From contig JBGSIZ010000139.1 in assembly GCA_041742255.1 (NCBI GenBank), forward strand, positions 1-7,582: 7,582 nucleotides of DNA, given 5' to 3'. Under the pieces are notes generated by a model. It worked only from the letters and a program-made list of their open reading frames with translations, was not told the DNA's origin and searched no databases. Made by a program: the position numbers and the translations under genes. This document shows positions 1 to 5,995 of this stretch, in pieces. How positions within the stretch are numbered: position 1 is the stretch's first letter; each line of letters opens with the position of its first letter. The DNA comes from JBGSIZ01 sp041742255 (GTDB lineage Bacteria > Pseudomonadota > Alphaproteobacteria > Rhodobacterales > Rhodobacteraceae).

Positions 1-566
1 CCGCCACCAGCCGCACCGGGGCCGTGGGCCGCATGGTGGCCGGGGACCGCGCCCACAAGGTGATCGCCACCATTTCCGGTGCCATTGGCGGATTGGGCGG
101 ATTGCCCACCGCGCTGGCCGAATTGCCCGTGGCCACCACCGTCATTTTTCGCGCGGTTCAGGATGTTGCCAGCCAATACGGCGAGGACCCCACCACTGAG
201 GAAACCCGGTTGGAATGTCTGCGCGTGTTTGGCGCGGGCGGTCCCGGTTCCAGCGATGATGGCATCGACACCACGTTCATCGGGGCCCGGTTGAGCCTGA
301 CCGGACCTGCCCTGAATTCGTTGTTGGCCAAGGTGGCCCCCCGGTTTGCCGCCGTGTTGTCCCAAAAGCTCGCCACGCAGGCCGTGCCAGTTATCGGGGC
401 CGCTGCGGGGGCGGGGACCAATTACGCCTTTGCCGAGTATTACACCGAGATGGCCCATGTGCATTTCGCGCTTCGCCAGTTGTCCCGCGCCTATGACGAT
501 GACCAGGTTGCCGATGCGTTTCACGCCGAACTGGCCAAGGCCGCCATTCCGGTGCGCCGGAATTGA
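1..566 (+). CDS. EcsC family protein, 3' part (5' end outside window)
   Basis: The frame is open from the first complete codon at position 3 and ends at TGA 564-566, so 187 C-terminal residues are visible; the true start lies to the left. The sequence resembles the EcsC family, named after the Bacillus subtilis EcsC protein encoded beside an ABC transporter. Visible traits are a glycine- and alanine-rich hydrophobic stretch (roughly residues 21-45, with GGLGGLPTALAELP), a central ARLSLTGPALNSLLAKVAPRF region and a second Ala/Gly-rich segment (QAVPVIGAAAGAGTNYAF) followed by a short charged tail. Family members are about 240 residues, so perhaps a quarter is missing. The biochemical role is not established; the hydrophobic segments suggest membrane association, which is inference. 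An ATG at position 24 exists, but the frame continues upstream with family-like sequence, so it is not taken as the start. The gene converges on ptsP with only 19 bases between the stop codons. Confidence 0.8.
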   Translation, partial: ATSRTGAVGRMVAGDRAHKVIATISGAIGGLGGLPTALAELPVATTVIFRAVQDVASQYGEDPTTEETRLECLRVFGAGGPGSSDDGIDTTFIGARLSLTGPALNSLLAKVAPRFAAVLSQKLATQAVPVIGAAAGAGTNYAFAEYYTEMAHVHFALRQLSRAYDDDQVADAFHAELAKAAIPVRRN

Positions 567-580
567 TCGCCGGAATTGAT
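555..580. repeat. Perfect 13-bp tandem duplication at the EcsC stop codon
   Basis: The 13-mer CGCCGGAATTGAT occurs twice head to tail (555-567 and 568-580). The first copy carries the last coding residues and the TGA stop of the EcsC-family gene. The second copy fills most of the 19-base gap before the ptsP stop codon. This looks like a replication-slippage duplication and has no evident function. Confidence 0.9.
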
Positions 581-585
581 CGGCC

Positions 586-2829
586 TTAGCCCTGTTGCGC
601 CAGCCAGTCGGTGAGTGCGGGGCGCACCGATTGGTCGCCGTTCGCCCGTGCCGCGTCGATAACCCCCCGCACCGCCGTAAGGTCCACCCGCCGCAGCAGG
701 TGTTTGACCGGCCCGATGGAGGCCGGGCGCATCGACAAGGTGCGGAACCCGATTGCCGCCAGCGCCAGCGCCTCGACCGGGCGGCCCGCGTCTTCGCCGC
801 AGAAGGACAAGGGTTTGCCGGCAACCCGGCATTTTTCGACCACCATCGACAGGTAGTCCAGAAAGCTGATGTTGAGCGTGTCATACCGCCGCCGGACCCG
901 CTCGTTTTCGCGGTCGGCGGCAAAGAAGAACTGTTTCAGATCGTTGCCGCCGACCGAGACGAAGTCCACCTCGGCCCAGAAGGCGGGCGGCGCGAAGCCA
1001 AGCGACGGCGTTTCCAGCATCGCGCCTACCTGATAGGTCGCCGGCAGCGGGTGGCCGAGAATGGTTTCCCGCGCCAGCGCCTTGTCCATCTCGGCCTTGG
1101 CCGCCCGGAATTCGTCGTATTGCGCGATAAAGGGGAACATGACCGTCAGCGGTTGCCCCGCCGCCGCCCGGATCAGCGCCTGCAACTGCATCCGCAGCAC
1201 GCCCGGTTTGTCCAGCCCGACCCGGATCGCCCGCCAGCCCATCGCCGGGTTGGGTTCGTCGTTGGCCTTCATATAGGGCAGAACCTTGTCCGAGCCGATG
1301 TCCAGCGTCCGGAACGCCACCCGTCGCCCAGCCGCCGATTCCATCACCCGGCGGTAGAGTTTCGACAGTTCTTCGCGTTTGGGCATCTGGTTGCGCACCA
1401 GAAATTGCAGTTCTGTCCGAAACAGCCCCACGCCTTCGGCCCCAGATGAGGCCAGTGAGGGCAGGTCCGCCATCAGACCCGCGTTCATGTGCAGCGCGAT
1501 TGTGGTGCCGCAGAGCGCCGTCGCGGGCAGGTCCCGGATCGAGGTGTAGCGTTCCTGTGCCCGCGCCTGCATCGCGATTTTGTCCCGGAACGCCGCCGAC
1601 ACCGTGTCATCGGGCCGCAGATGCGCGATGCCCTGATCGCCGTCCACAAGGATCGCGTCACCATTGAGCGCCTCGGCGATGATGCCGTTGGCGTTGATCA
1701 CCAGCGGAATCGCCCAGGCCCGCGCCACGATGGCCGCGTGGCTGCCCACCGAGCCTTCTTCGAGCACGATCCCCTTGAGCGTCTTGCCATATTCCAGCAA
1801 ATCCCCCGGACCGATATTGCGCGCGATCAGCACCGCGTTGTCCGGCATTTCCGCCCCGGTGTCCGCCCCTTGCCCGGTCAGGATGCGCAACAGCCGATTG
1901 GACAGGTCGTCCAGATCGTGCAGCCGTTCCCGCAAGTAGGCATCCGCCGCCTGACCCATCCGCGTGCGCGCCAGCGATTGTTCCTTTTCCACCGCCGCCT
2001 CGGCCGACAGGCCGCTTTCGACGTCGGCCTCCATCCGGCGCATCCAGCTGCGCGAATTGGCGAACATCCGGTAGGCCTCCAGCACCTGAAGCTGGTCGGC
2101 GTTGACTGTAGTGGTCTGGGTCAGCATGTCATCGACCGACTGCCGCAGGGTTTCGACCGCGTCCCGCAGCCGCGCCAGTTCTGCCACCGGATCATCCGAC
2201 ACCGGGTTGGTCACCACCACGCGGGGTTCGTGCAGGTAGACCCGCCCTTCGACCGCCCCTTCTTGGCCGATGGTGCCCCGGAACATCACGGGCTGCTGGT
2301 GCCGGGCGGACAATGCCGCCCCTTCGCCCACAAAGGCCCCCAGTTCGGTCATTTCCGCCAGCACCATCGCCACCACTTCGAGCGCGTAAACCTCATCCGG
2401 CGTGAACAGCCGTTCCGCCTTGGATTGCACCACAAGCACGCCCAGCGTGTCGCCAAGCCGCTGCACGGGGATGCCGCAAAAACTGGAATAGCGTTCTTCG
2501 CCCGTTTCGGGCATGAACCGGAACCCTTTTTCGGCGGGCGCGTTGGCGGTGTTGATGACCTGCCGCCCCTTGGCCGTGCGCCCGACCAGCCCTTCGCCCA
2601 TCCGCAGGCGGGTCTGGTGGACGGATTCGGGTTTCAGACCTTCGGTGGCGCACAGTTCCAGCGTATCGGCGTCCCGGAACAGATAGATCGAGCAGACCTC
2701 GGTTTGCATCGAGGTCGCGATCAGTTGCACGATCCGGTCCAGCCGCGCCTGTCCCGCGCTGGACAAGGCCAGAGTGTCCCGGAGCCGCCCAAGGAGTTTG
2801 CGGCTTTCGCTTTCGTTCCGTTCTGGCAT
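586..2829 (-). CDS. ptsP: Phosphoenolpyruvate-protein phosphotransferase PtsP (enzyme I-Ntr)
   Basis: This 747-residue cytoplasmic enzyme autophosphorylates from PEP and passes the phosphate to the HPr-like protein NPr, starting the regulatory nitrogen PTS phosphorelay, which does not transport sugar. Domains in order: a GAF sensor domain (about 15-165); the NPr-binding helical region (about 185-310); the swivelling phosphohistidine domain with VGSHAAIVAR, putting the phospho-acceptor at His364; and the PEP-binding barrel (about 440-720). The barrel shows GLFRTELQFL (Arg471, Glu473), FRTLDIGSDK, MLETPS (Glu606), SVGGNDLKQF (Asn629, Asp630) and the catalytic cysteine in SFCGEDAGRP (Cys677). 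All expected catalytic positions are present and the length fits alphaproteobacterial PtsP. GAF domains of this family respond to glutamine in enterobacteria and rhizobia; the same here is inference. The ATG start is chosen because the protein then begins as homologues do, although its Shine-Dalgarno is weak. Confidence 0.96.
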   Translation of the reverse strand: MPERNESESRKLLGRLRDTLALSSAGQARLDRIVQLIATSMQTEVCSIYLFRDADTLELCATEGLKPESVHQTRLRMGEGLVGRTAKGRQVINTANAPAEKGFRFMPETGEERYSSFCGIPVQRLGDTLGVLVVQSKAERLFTPDEVYALEVVAMVLAEMTELGAFVGEGAALSARHQQPVMFRGTIGQEGAVEGRVYLHEPRVVVTNPVSDDPVAELARLRDAVETLRQSVDDMLTQTTTVNADQLQVLEAYRMFANSRSWMRRMEADVESGLSAEAAVEKEQSLARTRMGQAADAYLRERLHDLDDLSNRLLRILTGQGADTGAEMPDNAVLIARNIGPGDLLEYGKTLKGIVLEEGSVGSHAAIVARAWAIPLVINANGIIAEALNGDAILVDGDQGIAHLRPDDTVSAAFRDKIAMQARAQERYTSIRDLPATALCGTTIALHMNAGLMADLPSLASSGAEGVGLFRTELQFLVRNQMPKREELSKLYRRVMESAAGRRVAFRTLDIGSDKVLPYMKANDEPNPAMGWRAIRVGLDKPGVLRMQLQALIRAAAGQPLTVMFPFIAQYDEFRAAKAEMDKALARETILGHPLPATYQVGAMLETPSLGFAPPAFWAEVDFVSVGGNDLKQFFFAADRENERVRRRYDTLNISFLDYLSMVVEKCRVAGKPLSFCGEDAGRPVEALALAAIGFRTLSMRPASIGPVKHLLRRVDLTAVRGVIDAARANGDQSVRPALTDWLAQQG

Positions 2830-2999
2830 GTGTCTTGTCCGATCGTCCCCACATGCCCTCTATAGGCGAGTTGTCCGGGAAAGGGGAGGGGGAATGGCCG
2901 GGTGTGGCGCCGCGCGCCGCGCGAGTCCCCGATTTTCAGCGACAAAAAGTGCGCCGCGTGTCAGCATTGCCCGAAATCGACCATGAAAAGGCGCCCCGG
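2830..2999. promoter_or_regulatory. Divergent intergenic region between ptsP and the GNAT gene
   Basis: This 170-base region must carry the start signals of both divergent genes. On the minus strand TATAGA (2859-2864) is a possible ptsP -10 box, 29 bases before the ATG, but no convincing -35 lies 16-18 bases upstream of it. An 18-base all-purine tract (2877-2894) is the most biased stretch and acts as a Shine-Dalgarno-like sequence for the small ORF at 2894. A short GC-rich inverted repeat (2906-2910 with 2914-2918, 3-base loop) is present but not convincing as a terminator. The GNAT frame stays open through the whole region, probably by chance in high-G+C DNA. Confidence 0.4.
2894..2986 (+). 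CDS. Possible 30-codon leader ORF upstream of the GNAT gene
   Basis: ATG 2894 is preceded by a purine-rich Shine-Dalgarno-like sequence (AAGGGGAGG, 2881-2889), one of the strongest in the window. The frame encodes 30 residues and stops at TGA 2984-2986. The peptide is basic, with six arginines and one lysine and no acidic residue (it starts MAGCGAARRASPRF). Its stop shares its last base with the AAAAGG ribosome-binding site (2986-2991) of the GNAT gene, which starts at 3000, so ribosomes ending here would be positioned for reinitiation. No family is recognised. It could be a leader peptide that couples translation, or a chance ORF, since short open frames are common in this base composition. 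Confidence 0.25.
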   Translation: MAGCGAARRASPRFSATKSAPRVSIARNRP

Positions 3000-3497
3000 A
3001 TGCCGACAATCGCGGATATTCAGTCTGTGGAGGATATCGAGGCGGTGCGCGCCCTTGTTCTCGAATTCACCGACTTTGTCATCACCCAGCATCCAGCGGC
3101 GAAAACTTCAAAGGCGTTTGAAGGGCTGGAGGCCGAATTGGCCGGGTTGCCGGGCATTTTCGGGCCGCCTGATGGGGCGTTTTTGCTGTGCCGGGTGGAC
3201 GGCGTGCCCGCCGGGTGCGTTGGGTTGCGCAAGCACGGCGAGGGCGTGTGCGAGGTCAAGCGCATGTATGTCAGCCCCGCGTTCCGGGGCCAGCGTCTGG
3301 GCGACGCGCTGGTTGTGTCCTTGATCGACACCGCGAGCGCGCTGGGCTACCGCAAGATCGTGCTGGACACCTTTCACACCTTGAAAGCCGCCCATTACCA
3401 GTATCGCAAGGCGGGATTTTTGGATGTGACACCCACGTTCGACCTGCCCCCCGATCTGGTGGGCAAGGTGTATTTCATGGAATTGGCGCTGGATTAG
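3000..3497 (+). CDS. GNAT family N-acetyltransferase
   Basis: This 165-residue protein is a single-domain Gcn5-related acetyltransferase that should transfer an acetyl group from acetyl-CoA to an amine; the substrate cannot be told from sequence. The acetyl-CoA pyrophosphate-binding motif A is clear: KRMYVSPAFRGQRLGDAL (about residues 87-104) has the Q/R-x-x-G-x-G/A pattern at Gln98-Gly101-Ala103. It follows the strand AGCVGLRKHGEGVCEV and is followed by LGYRKIVLDT and the motif B-like YQYRKAGF (about 133-140). The start at ATG 3000 is chosen for the AAAAGG ribosome-binding site 8 bases upstream and because the GNAT fold begins soon after. In-frame alternatives are ATG 2835, ATG 2853 and GTG 2958, but they add a Gly/Arg-rich, poorly structured extension reaching towards the ptsP start. 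The gene is divergent from ptsP and convergent with lysC, overlapping the lysC stop by 4 bases. Confidence 0.88.
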   Translation: MPTIADIQSVEDIEAVRALVLEFTDFVITQHPAAKTSKAFEGLEAELAGLPGIFGPPDGAFLLCRVDGVPAGCVGLRKHGEGVCEVKRMYVSPAFRGQRLGDALVVSLIDTASALGYRKIVLDTFHTLKAAHYQYRKAGFLDVTPTFDLPPDLVGKVYFMELALD

Positions 3498-3982
3498 GCC
3501 GCTTTTTCCAAGCCGAACGTGTCGTGCAACGCTTGCACGGCCAGTTCCATATATTTGCGGTCAATCAGCACCGAGATCTTGATTTCCGAGGTCGTGATGA
3601 TCTTGATGTTGATATTCTCGTCCCGCAAGGCCCGGAACATTTGCGCCGCGACGCCTGCGTGACTGCGCATCCCGATACCCACAACCGACACCTTGGCCAC
3701 GCCGTCGTCCGTCACGAGGTCACCATAGCTGATGTCGCCCTTGGCCTGTGCCGCCTCGAGTGCTGTGCGTGCCCGCAGCACCTGATCCACCGGGCACGAA
3801 AACGTCATGTCGGTGCGCCCGTCTTCGGAGATGTTCTGCACGATCATATCGACGTTCACCCCGGCCTCGGCCAGCGGCCCAAAGATGGCGGCGGCGATGC
3901 CCGGTTTGTCGGCCACCGAGATCAGTGTCATCTTGGCTTCGTCCCGCGAATAGGCGACCCCGGCCACAGCATTGGATTCCAT
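3494..3982 (-). CDS. lysC: Candidate LysC beta subunit from an internal in-frame start
   Basis: Codon 251 of lysC is ATG (3980-3982), in frame, and would give a 162-residue protein containing only the two ACT domains. It sits at the junction between the kinase domain and the first ACT domain. Bacillus subtilis and Corynebacterium glutamicum LysC are known to make an alpha2-beta2 enzyme from such an internal start near residue 250. The upstream codons, read on the minus strand, form GAGGAGG five bases before the ATG, a better ribosome-binding site than that of most genes in this window. The encoded residues there are an acidic CDEEEIM stretch. Whether it is used in vivo is not shown by sequence. 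Confidence 0.55.
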   Translation of the reverse strand: MESNAVAGVAYSRDEAKMTLISVADKPGIAAAIFGPLAEAGVNVDMIVQNISEDGRTDMTFSCPVDQVLRARTALEAAQAKGDISYGDLVTDDGVAKVSVVGIGMRSHAGVAAQMFRALRDENINIKIITTSEIKISVLIDRKYMELAVQALHDTFGLEKAA

Positions 3983-4732
3983 GATTTCCTCCTCGTCGCA
4001 GACCAGCGTTCCGGCGCTGTCTGACGGTTCCTCAAATGATGACAGCACCCGCAGCCGGACCTTGAACCGCATGGCGAGTTCGACCGACCGGGTTTGCAGG
4101 ACCTTGGCCCCAAGCGACGCCAGTTCCAGCATTTCCTCGAACGCGATCTTGTCCAGTTTGCGGGCCTTGGCGCAGATGCGCGGGTCGGTGGTATAGACCC
4201 CGTCCACGTCCGTGTAGATGTCGCAGCGTTCCGCCCCAAAGGCTGCCGCGAACGCCACCGCCGTGGTGTCCGACCCGCCCCGCCCCAGCGTGGTGATACG
4301 CCCTTCGGGGCTGATCCCCTGGAACCCGGCCACGACCGCGACCTTCATGCCTTCGCCGAATTTGCGGGTGATGTTGTCGGTCGGGATATCCTCGATCCGC
4401 GCCGAGCCATGCGCCGATGTGGTCAAGAGCGGCACCTGCCAGCCTTGCCAGGACCGCGCCGGGATATCCATTTCCTGCAACCGCAGCGCCATCAGCCCCG
4501 CCGTCACGTTTTCCCCCGACGACACGATCGCGTCGTATTCCCGCGCGTCATACAACGGCGAGGTGTCCGTGACATAGCCCACCAGTTTGTTGGTTTCCCC
4601 CGACATTGCCGACACCACGACGATCACGTCGTAGCCTTTGGCGACCTCGACCGCGACCCGTTTGGCCGCCCGGTGGATCCGGTCCACGTTGGCGACAGAG
4701 GTGCCGCCGAATTTCATTACGAGGATGGGCAT
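3494..4732 (-). CDS. lysC: Aspartate kinase LysC
   Basis: Aspartokinase (412 residues) phosphorylates L-aspartate with ATP to give aspartyl-4-phosphate, the committed step towards diaminopimelate/lysine, threonine, isoleucine and methionine. The N-terminal kinase domain (about 1-240) shows MKFGGTSV (7-14), SSGENVTAGL (71-80), TTLGRGGSDTTAVA (147-160) and YTDVDGVYTTDPRI (173-186). Two ACT domains follow (about 266-335 and 345-410), the second with VGIGMRSHAGVAAQMF and ITTSEIKISVLI. Residues matching known effector-contact or feedback-resistance positions of Corynebacterium LysC are kept (QNIS at 299-302 and TSE at 381-383), so lysine/threonine feedback is expected; this is inference from the family. 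ATG 4732 has a purine-rich ribosome-binding site (AAGGGGG, 4737-4743). The gene belongs to the homo-oligomeric/alpha-beta LysC type, not the bifunctional homoserine dehydrogenase type. The SDR gene is 96 bases upstream on the same strand. Confidence 0.97.
   Translation of the reverse strand: MPILVMKFGGTSVANVDRIHRAAKRVAVEVAKGYDVIVVVSAMSGETNKLVGYVTDTSPLYDAREYDAIVSSGENVTAGLMALRLQEMDIPARSWQGWQVPLLTTSAHGSARIEDIPTDNITRKFGEGMKVAVVAGFQGISPEGRITTLGRGGSDTTAVAFAAAFGAERCDIYTDVDGVYTTDPRICAKARKLDKIAFEEMLELASLGAKVLQTRSVELAMRFKVRLRVLSSFEEPSDSAGTLVCDEEEIMESNAVAGVAYSRDEAKMTLISVADKPGIAAAIFGPLAEAGVNVDMIVQNISEDGRTDMTFSCPVDQVLRARTALEAAQAKGDISYGDLVTDDGVAKVSVVGIGMRSHAGVAAQMFRALRDENINIKIITTSEIKISVLIDRKYMELAVQALHDTFGLEKAA
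3988..3994 (-). promoter_or_regulatory. Internal Shine-Dalgarno within lysC
   Basis: The minus strand reads GAGGAGG, followed by the 5-base spacer AAATC and the in-frame ATG of codon 251. It encodes Glu-Glu codons of lysC, so part of the match could be coincidental, but both its strength and its spacing fit an active internal ribosome-binding site. Confidence 0.55.
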
Positions 4733-4772
4733 GAAACCCCCTTATTGGTGCGCGCCTGTCAAATGCCGCGCT

Positions 4773-4801
4773 GTCATAATCGCCAAGCGGGGCGGGTGCA
4801 A
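4773..4801 (-). promoter_or_regulatory. Candidate lysC promoter
   Basis: On the minus strand TTGCAC (4796-4801) and TATGAC (4773-4778) are separated by 17 bases and would place the transcript start about 33 bases before the lysC ATG. The match to the sigma-70 consensus is moderate. A TTGACA at 4757-4762 lies nearer the gene but has no -10 partner at the right distance. Confidence 0.35.
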
Positions 4802-4802
4802 T

Positions 4803-4821
4803 GGGCGGTGGTGTGCCGCCC
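4803..4821 (-). terminator. GC-rich hairpin after the SDR gene
   Basis: GGGCGG (4803-4808) and CCGCCC (4816-4821) form a perfect 6-bp stem with a 7-base loop, starting 7 bases downstream of the SDR stop codon. There is no T-tract on either side, so it is at best a weak or Rho-assisted terminator. It separates the SDR transcript from the candidate lysC promoter, whose -35 box begins 2 bases beyond it. Confidence 0.4.
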
Positions 4822-4828
4822 GTGGGGA

Positions 4829-5491
4829 TCAGAACGGGTGCGCCCGCCCGTCCCATGTTTCAAAGCAGCCCGTGGTGGCCAGCGACAGGGCCGCGAACCG
4901 GTCCATCAGCCCCGCCGCCGCGTCGCCCGCATCAATGTCCGCCGCTGTGCCGCCCATGTCCGTGCGCACCCAGCCGGGGTGGTATATCCCCACCGCAATC
5001 CCGTCCCGGCCAAGGTCCGTCGCCAGATTGCGTCCAAGGTTGAGCGCCGCCGCCTTGGACGCCCGGTAGATATAGCTGCCCCCCGGTGCCCGCGTGTGCG
5101 ACGCCATCTGGCTGGAAATAATCGCGATTTTCGCCCCCGGTGCCGCCCGCAGATTGGGCAACAGCGCCTGCACCGTCAGAAACACCCCGGTCACGTTGGT
5201 TGCGAATTCCGCCGCCCACATATCCGCCGGATAGCCCGTGTCCAGCGATTGTCCCTTGTCCAGATAGACCCCCGCGTTGCAGATCAGGAGCGATACCGGA
5301 CGCCCGGCCAGCGCCGATGCCATGGCCGCCACCGATGCAGGTTGCGTCACGTCCACCGACAGCATGTCCGCCGTGGCCCCGCCCCGGTGGGTCCCGATCA
5401 CCGTTTGGTTGCGCGCCCCGTTGCTGGCCCGGTAGCCATCCCGCAACGCCTGCCCGATGCCCCGGTTGGCCCCTGTGATCACAATTGTCAT
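4829..5491 (-). CDS. Short-chain dehydrogenase/reductase (classical SDR)
   Basis: This 220-residue cytoplasmic oxidoreductase has a full Rossmann fold using NAD(H) or NADP(H); the substrate is unknown. Visible motifs are the cofactor-binding TGANRGIG (6-13), Asp47 in SVDVTQ contacting the adenine side, CNAGV (71-75), Asn99, the catalytic Ser127 in ISSQMAS and the active-site pair Tyr142 and Lys146 in YRASK. HPGWVRTDMGG (171-181) is the usual PG-x-x-x-T segment after the active site. The protein is on the short side for SDRs (usually about 250) and resembles the C-factor/CsgA-like small SDRs, an assignment made from memory. The ATG start gives TGxxxGIG at the expected position, and an AAGGA-like site lies 10 bases upstream. 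The DUF1178 gene ends 18 bases upstream on the same strand, so the two are probably cotranscribed. Confidence 0.92.
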   Translation of the reverse strand: MTIVITGANRGIGQALRDGYRASNGARNQTVIGTHRGGATADMLSVDVTQPASVAAMASALAGRPVSLLICNAGVYLDKGQSLDTGYPADMWAAEFATNVTGVFLTVQALLPNLRAAPGAKIAIISSQMASHTRAPGGSYIYRASKAAALNLGRNLATDLGRDGIAVGIYHPGWVRTDMGGTAADIDAGDAAAGLMDRFAALSLATTGCFETWDGRAHPF

Positions 5492-5509
5492 GGCCGTCTG
5501 GTCCTTTGG

Positions 5510-5929
5510 TCAGTTGGCCCGTTTGCGTGGTGCAAAGGGCAGGGGGGCCACTGGTATCCCGTCCGCGAGGAGTTTGAGCGCCTCCTCGGGCCGGGTTTCG
5601 CCGTAGATTGCCCGTTCGGGGGCCGTGCCGTCATGGATCGCGCGGGCTTGCGCGGCAAAGCTCATGCCGACGTATTCGCTGTTTTCCTCGATCTCGCGGC
5701 GCAAGGCGGCGATGGCGGTTTCTGCCTCGGTCTGGGGGGTGGACAGGGGGCGGTCCGGGGCCTTGGCGGTTTTGACGGTGGGGGCCATCAGCGCCTTGGT
5801 CACGTCAGTTGATCCGCAGGCGGCACAGGTCACCATCCCCGCCGCCACAAGCGCGTCAAAGCCCGCAGCCGAGGCGAACCAGCTGTCGAAATCGTGGCCT
5901 TTGGCGCATTTCAGCGAATAGTGGATCAT
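5510..5929 (-). CDS. DUF1178 family protein
   Basis: This 139-residue protein matches the DUF1178 family common in alpha- and betaproteobacteria; its function is unknown. The N-terminus MIHYSLKCAKGHDFDSWFAS is diagnostic. Cys8 and His12, together with Cys35 and Cys38 (CAACGS), form a likely zinc-ribbon-like metal site. The middle (about 50-75) is a variable, Pro/Thr/Ala-rich linker, followed by the conserved segments NSEYVGMSFAAQARAIHDG (83-101) and ERAIYGETRPEEALKL (105-120) and a basic tail ending PRKRAN. Length is normal for the family. It starts at ATG 5929 with only a weak Shine-Dalgarno. It lies 66 bases downstream of the Nudix gene and 18 bases upstream of the SDR gene, and probably heads a two-gene unit with the SDR. 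Confidence 0.9.
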   Translation of the reverse strand: MIHYSLKCAKGHDFDSWFASAAGFDALVAAGMVTCAACGSTDVTKALMAPTVKTAKAPDRPLSTPQTEAETAIAALRREIEENSEYVGMSFAAQARAIHDGTAPERAIYGETRPEEALKLLADGIPVAPLPFAPRKRAN

Positions 5930-5954
5930 GGGGTGTCCGGTTCAGTGTGTGACA

Positions 5955-5982
5955 GACATAAGGGGTCGCGGCCCGACGTCAA
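5955..5982 (-). promoter_or_regulatory. Candidate promoter of the DUF1178-SDR unit
   Basis: On the minus strand TTGACG (5977-5982) and TATGTC (5955-5960) are 16 bases apart, in the 66-base gap between the Nudix stop and the DUF1178 start. The -35 box is a good match; the -10 is only partial, as is common in this high-G+C group. A transcript would begin about 20 bases before the ATG. Confidence 0.35.
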
Positions 5983-5995
5983 AGGGCGGTGTGGA

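Noticed and set aside
1489..2865. A 458-codon open frame on the plus strand, antisense to ptsP
   Set aside because: ptsP shows all catalytic motifs in its own frame; the antisense product is His/Arg-rich and motif-free.
2906..2918. GGCGC/GCGCC inverted repeat as a terminator
   Set aside because: The stem is only 5 bp with a 3-base loop and no T-tract, and it sits upstream of both divergent genes where no transcript should end.
2835..2999. A longer GNAT protein starting at ATG 2835 or 2853
   Set aside because: The 55-residue extension is Gly/Arg/Pro-rich and unlike GNAT N-termini, and it would begin 6 bases from the ptsP start. ATG 3000 has a well-spaced ribosome-binding site.
4757..4762. 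TTGACA on the minus strand as the lysC -35 box
   Set aside because: The position 17 bases downstream reads GGGTTT, which is no -10 element, and a start there would fall almost at the ATG.
4094..5812. A 572-codon open frame on the plus strand, antisense to lysC, the SDR and DUF1178
   Set aside because: It spans three well-supported genes and their gaps. Its protein is rich in Arg, His, Pro and Gly with no recognisable domain, as expected from antisense reading of GC-rich codons.
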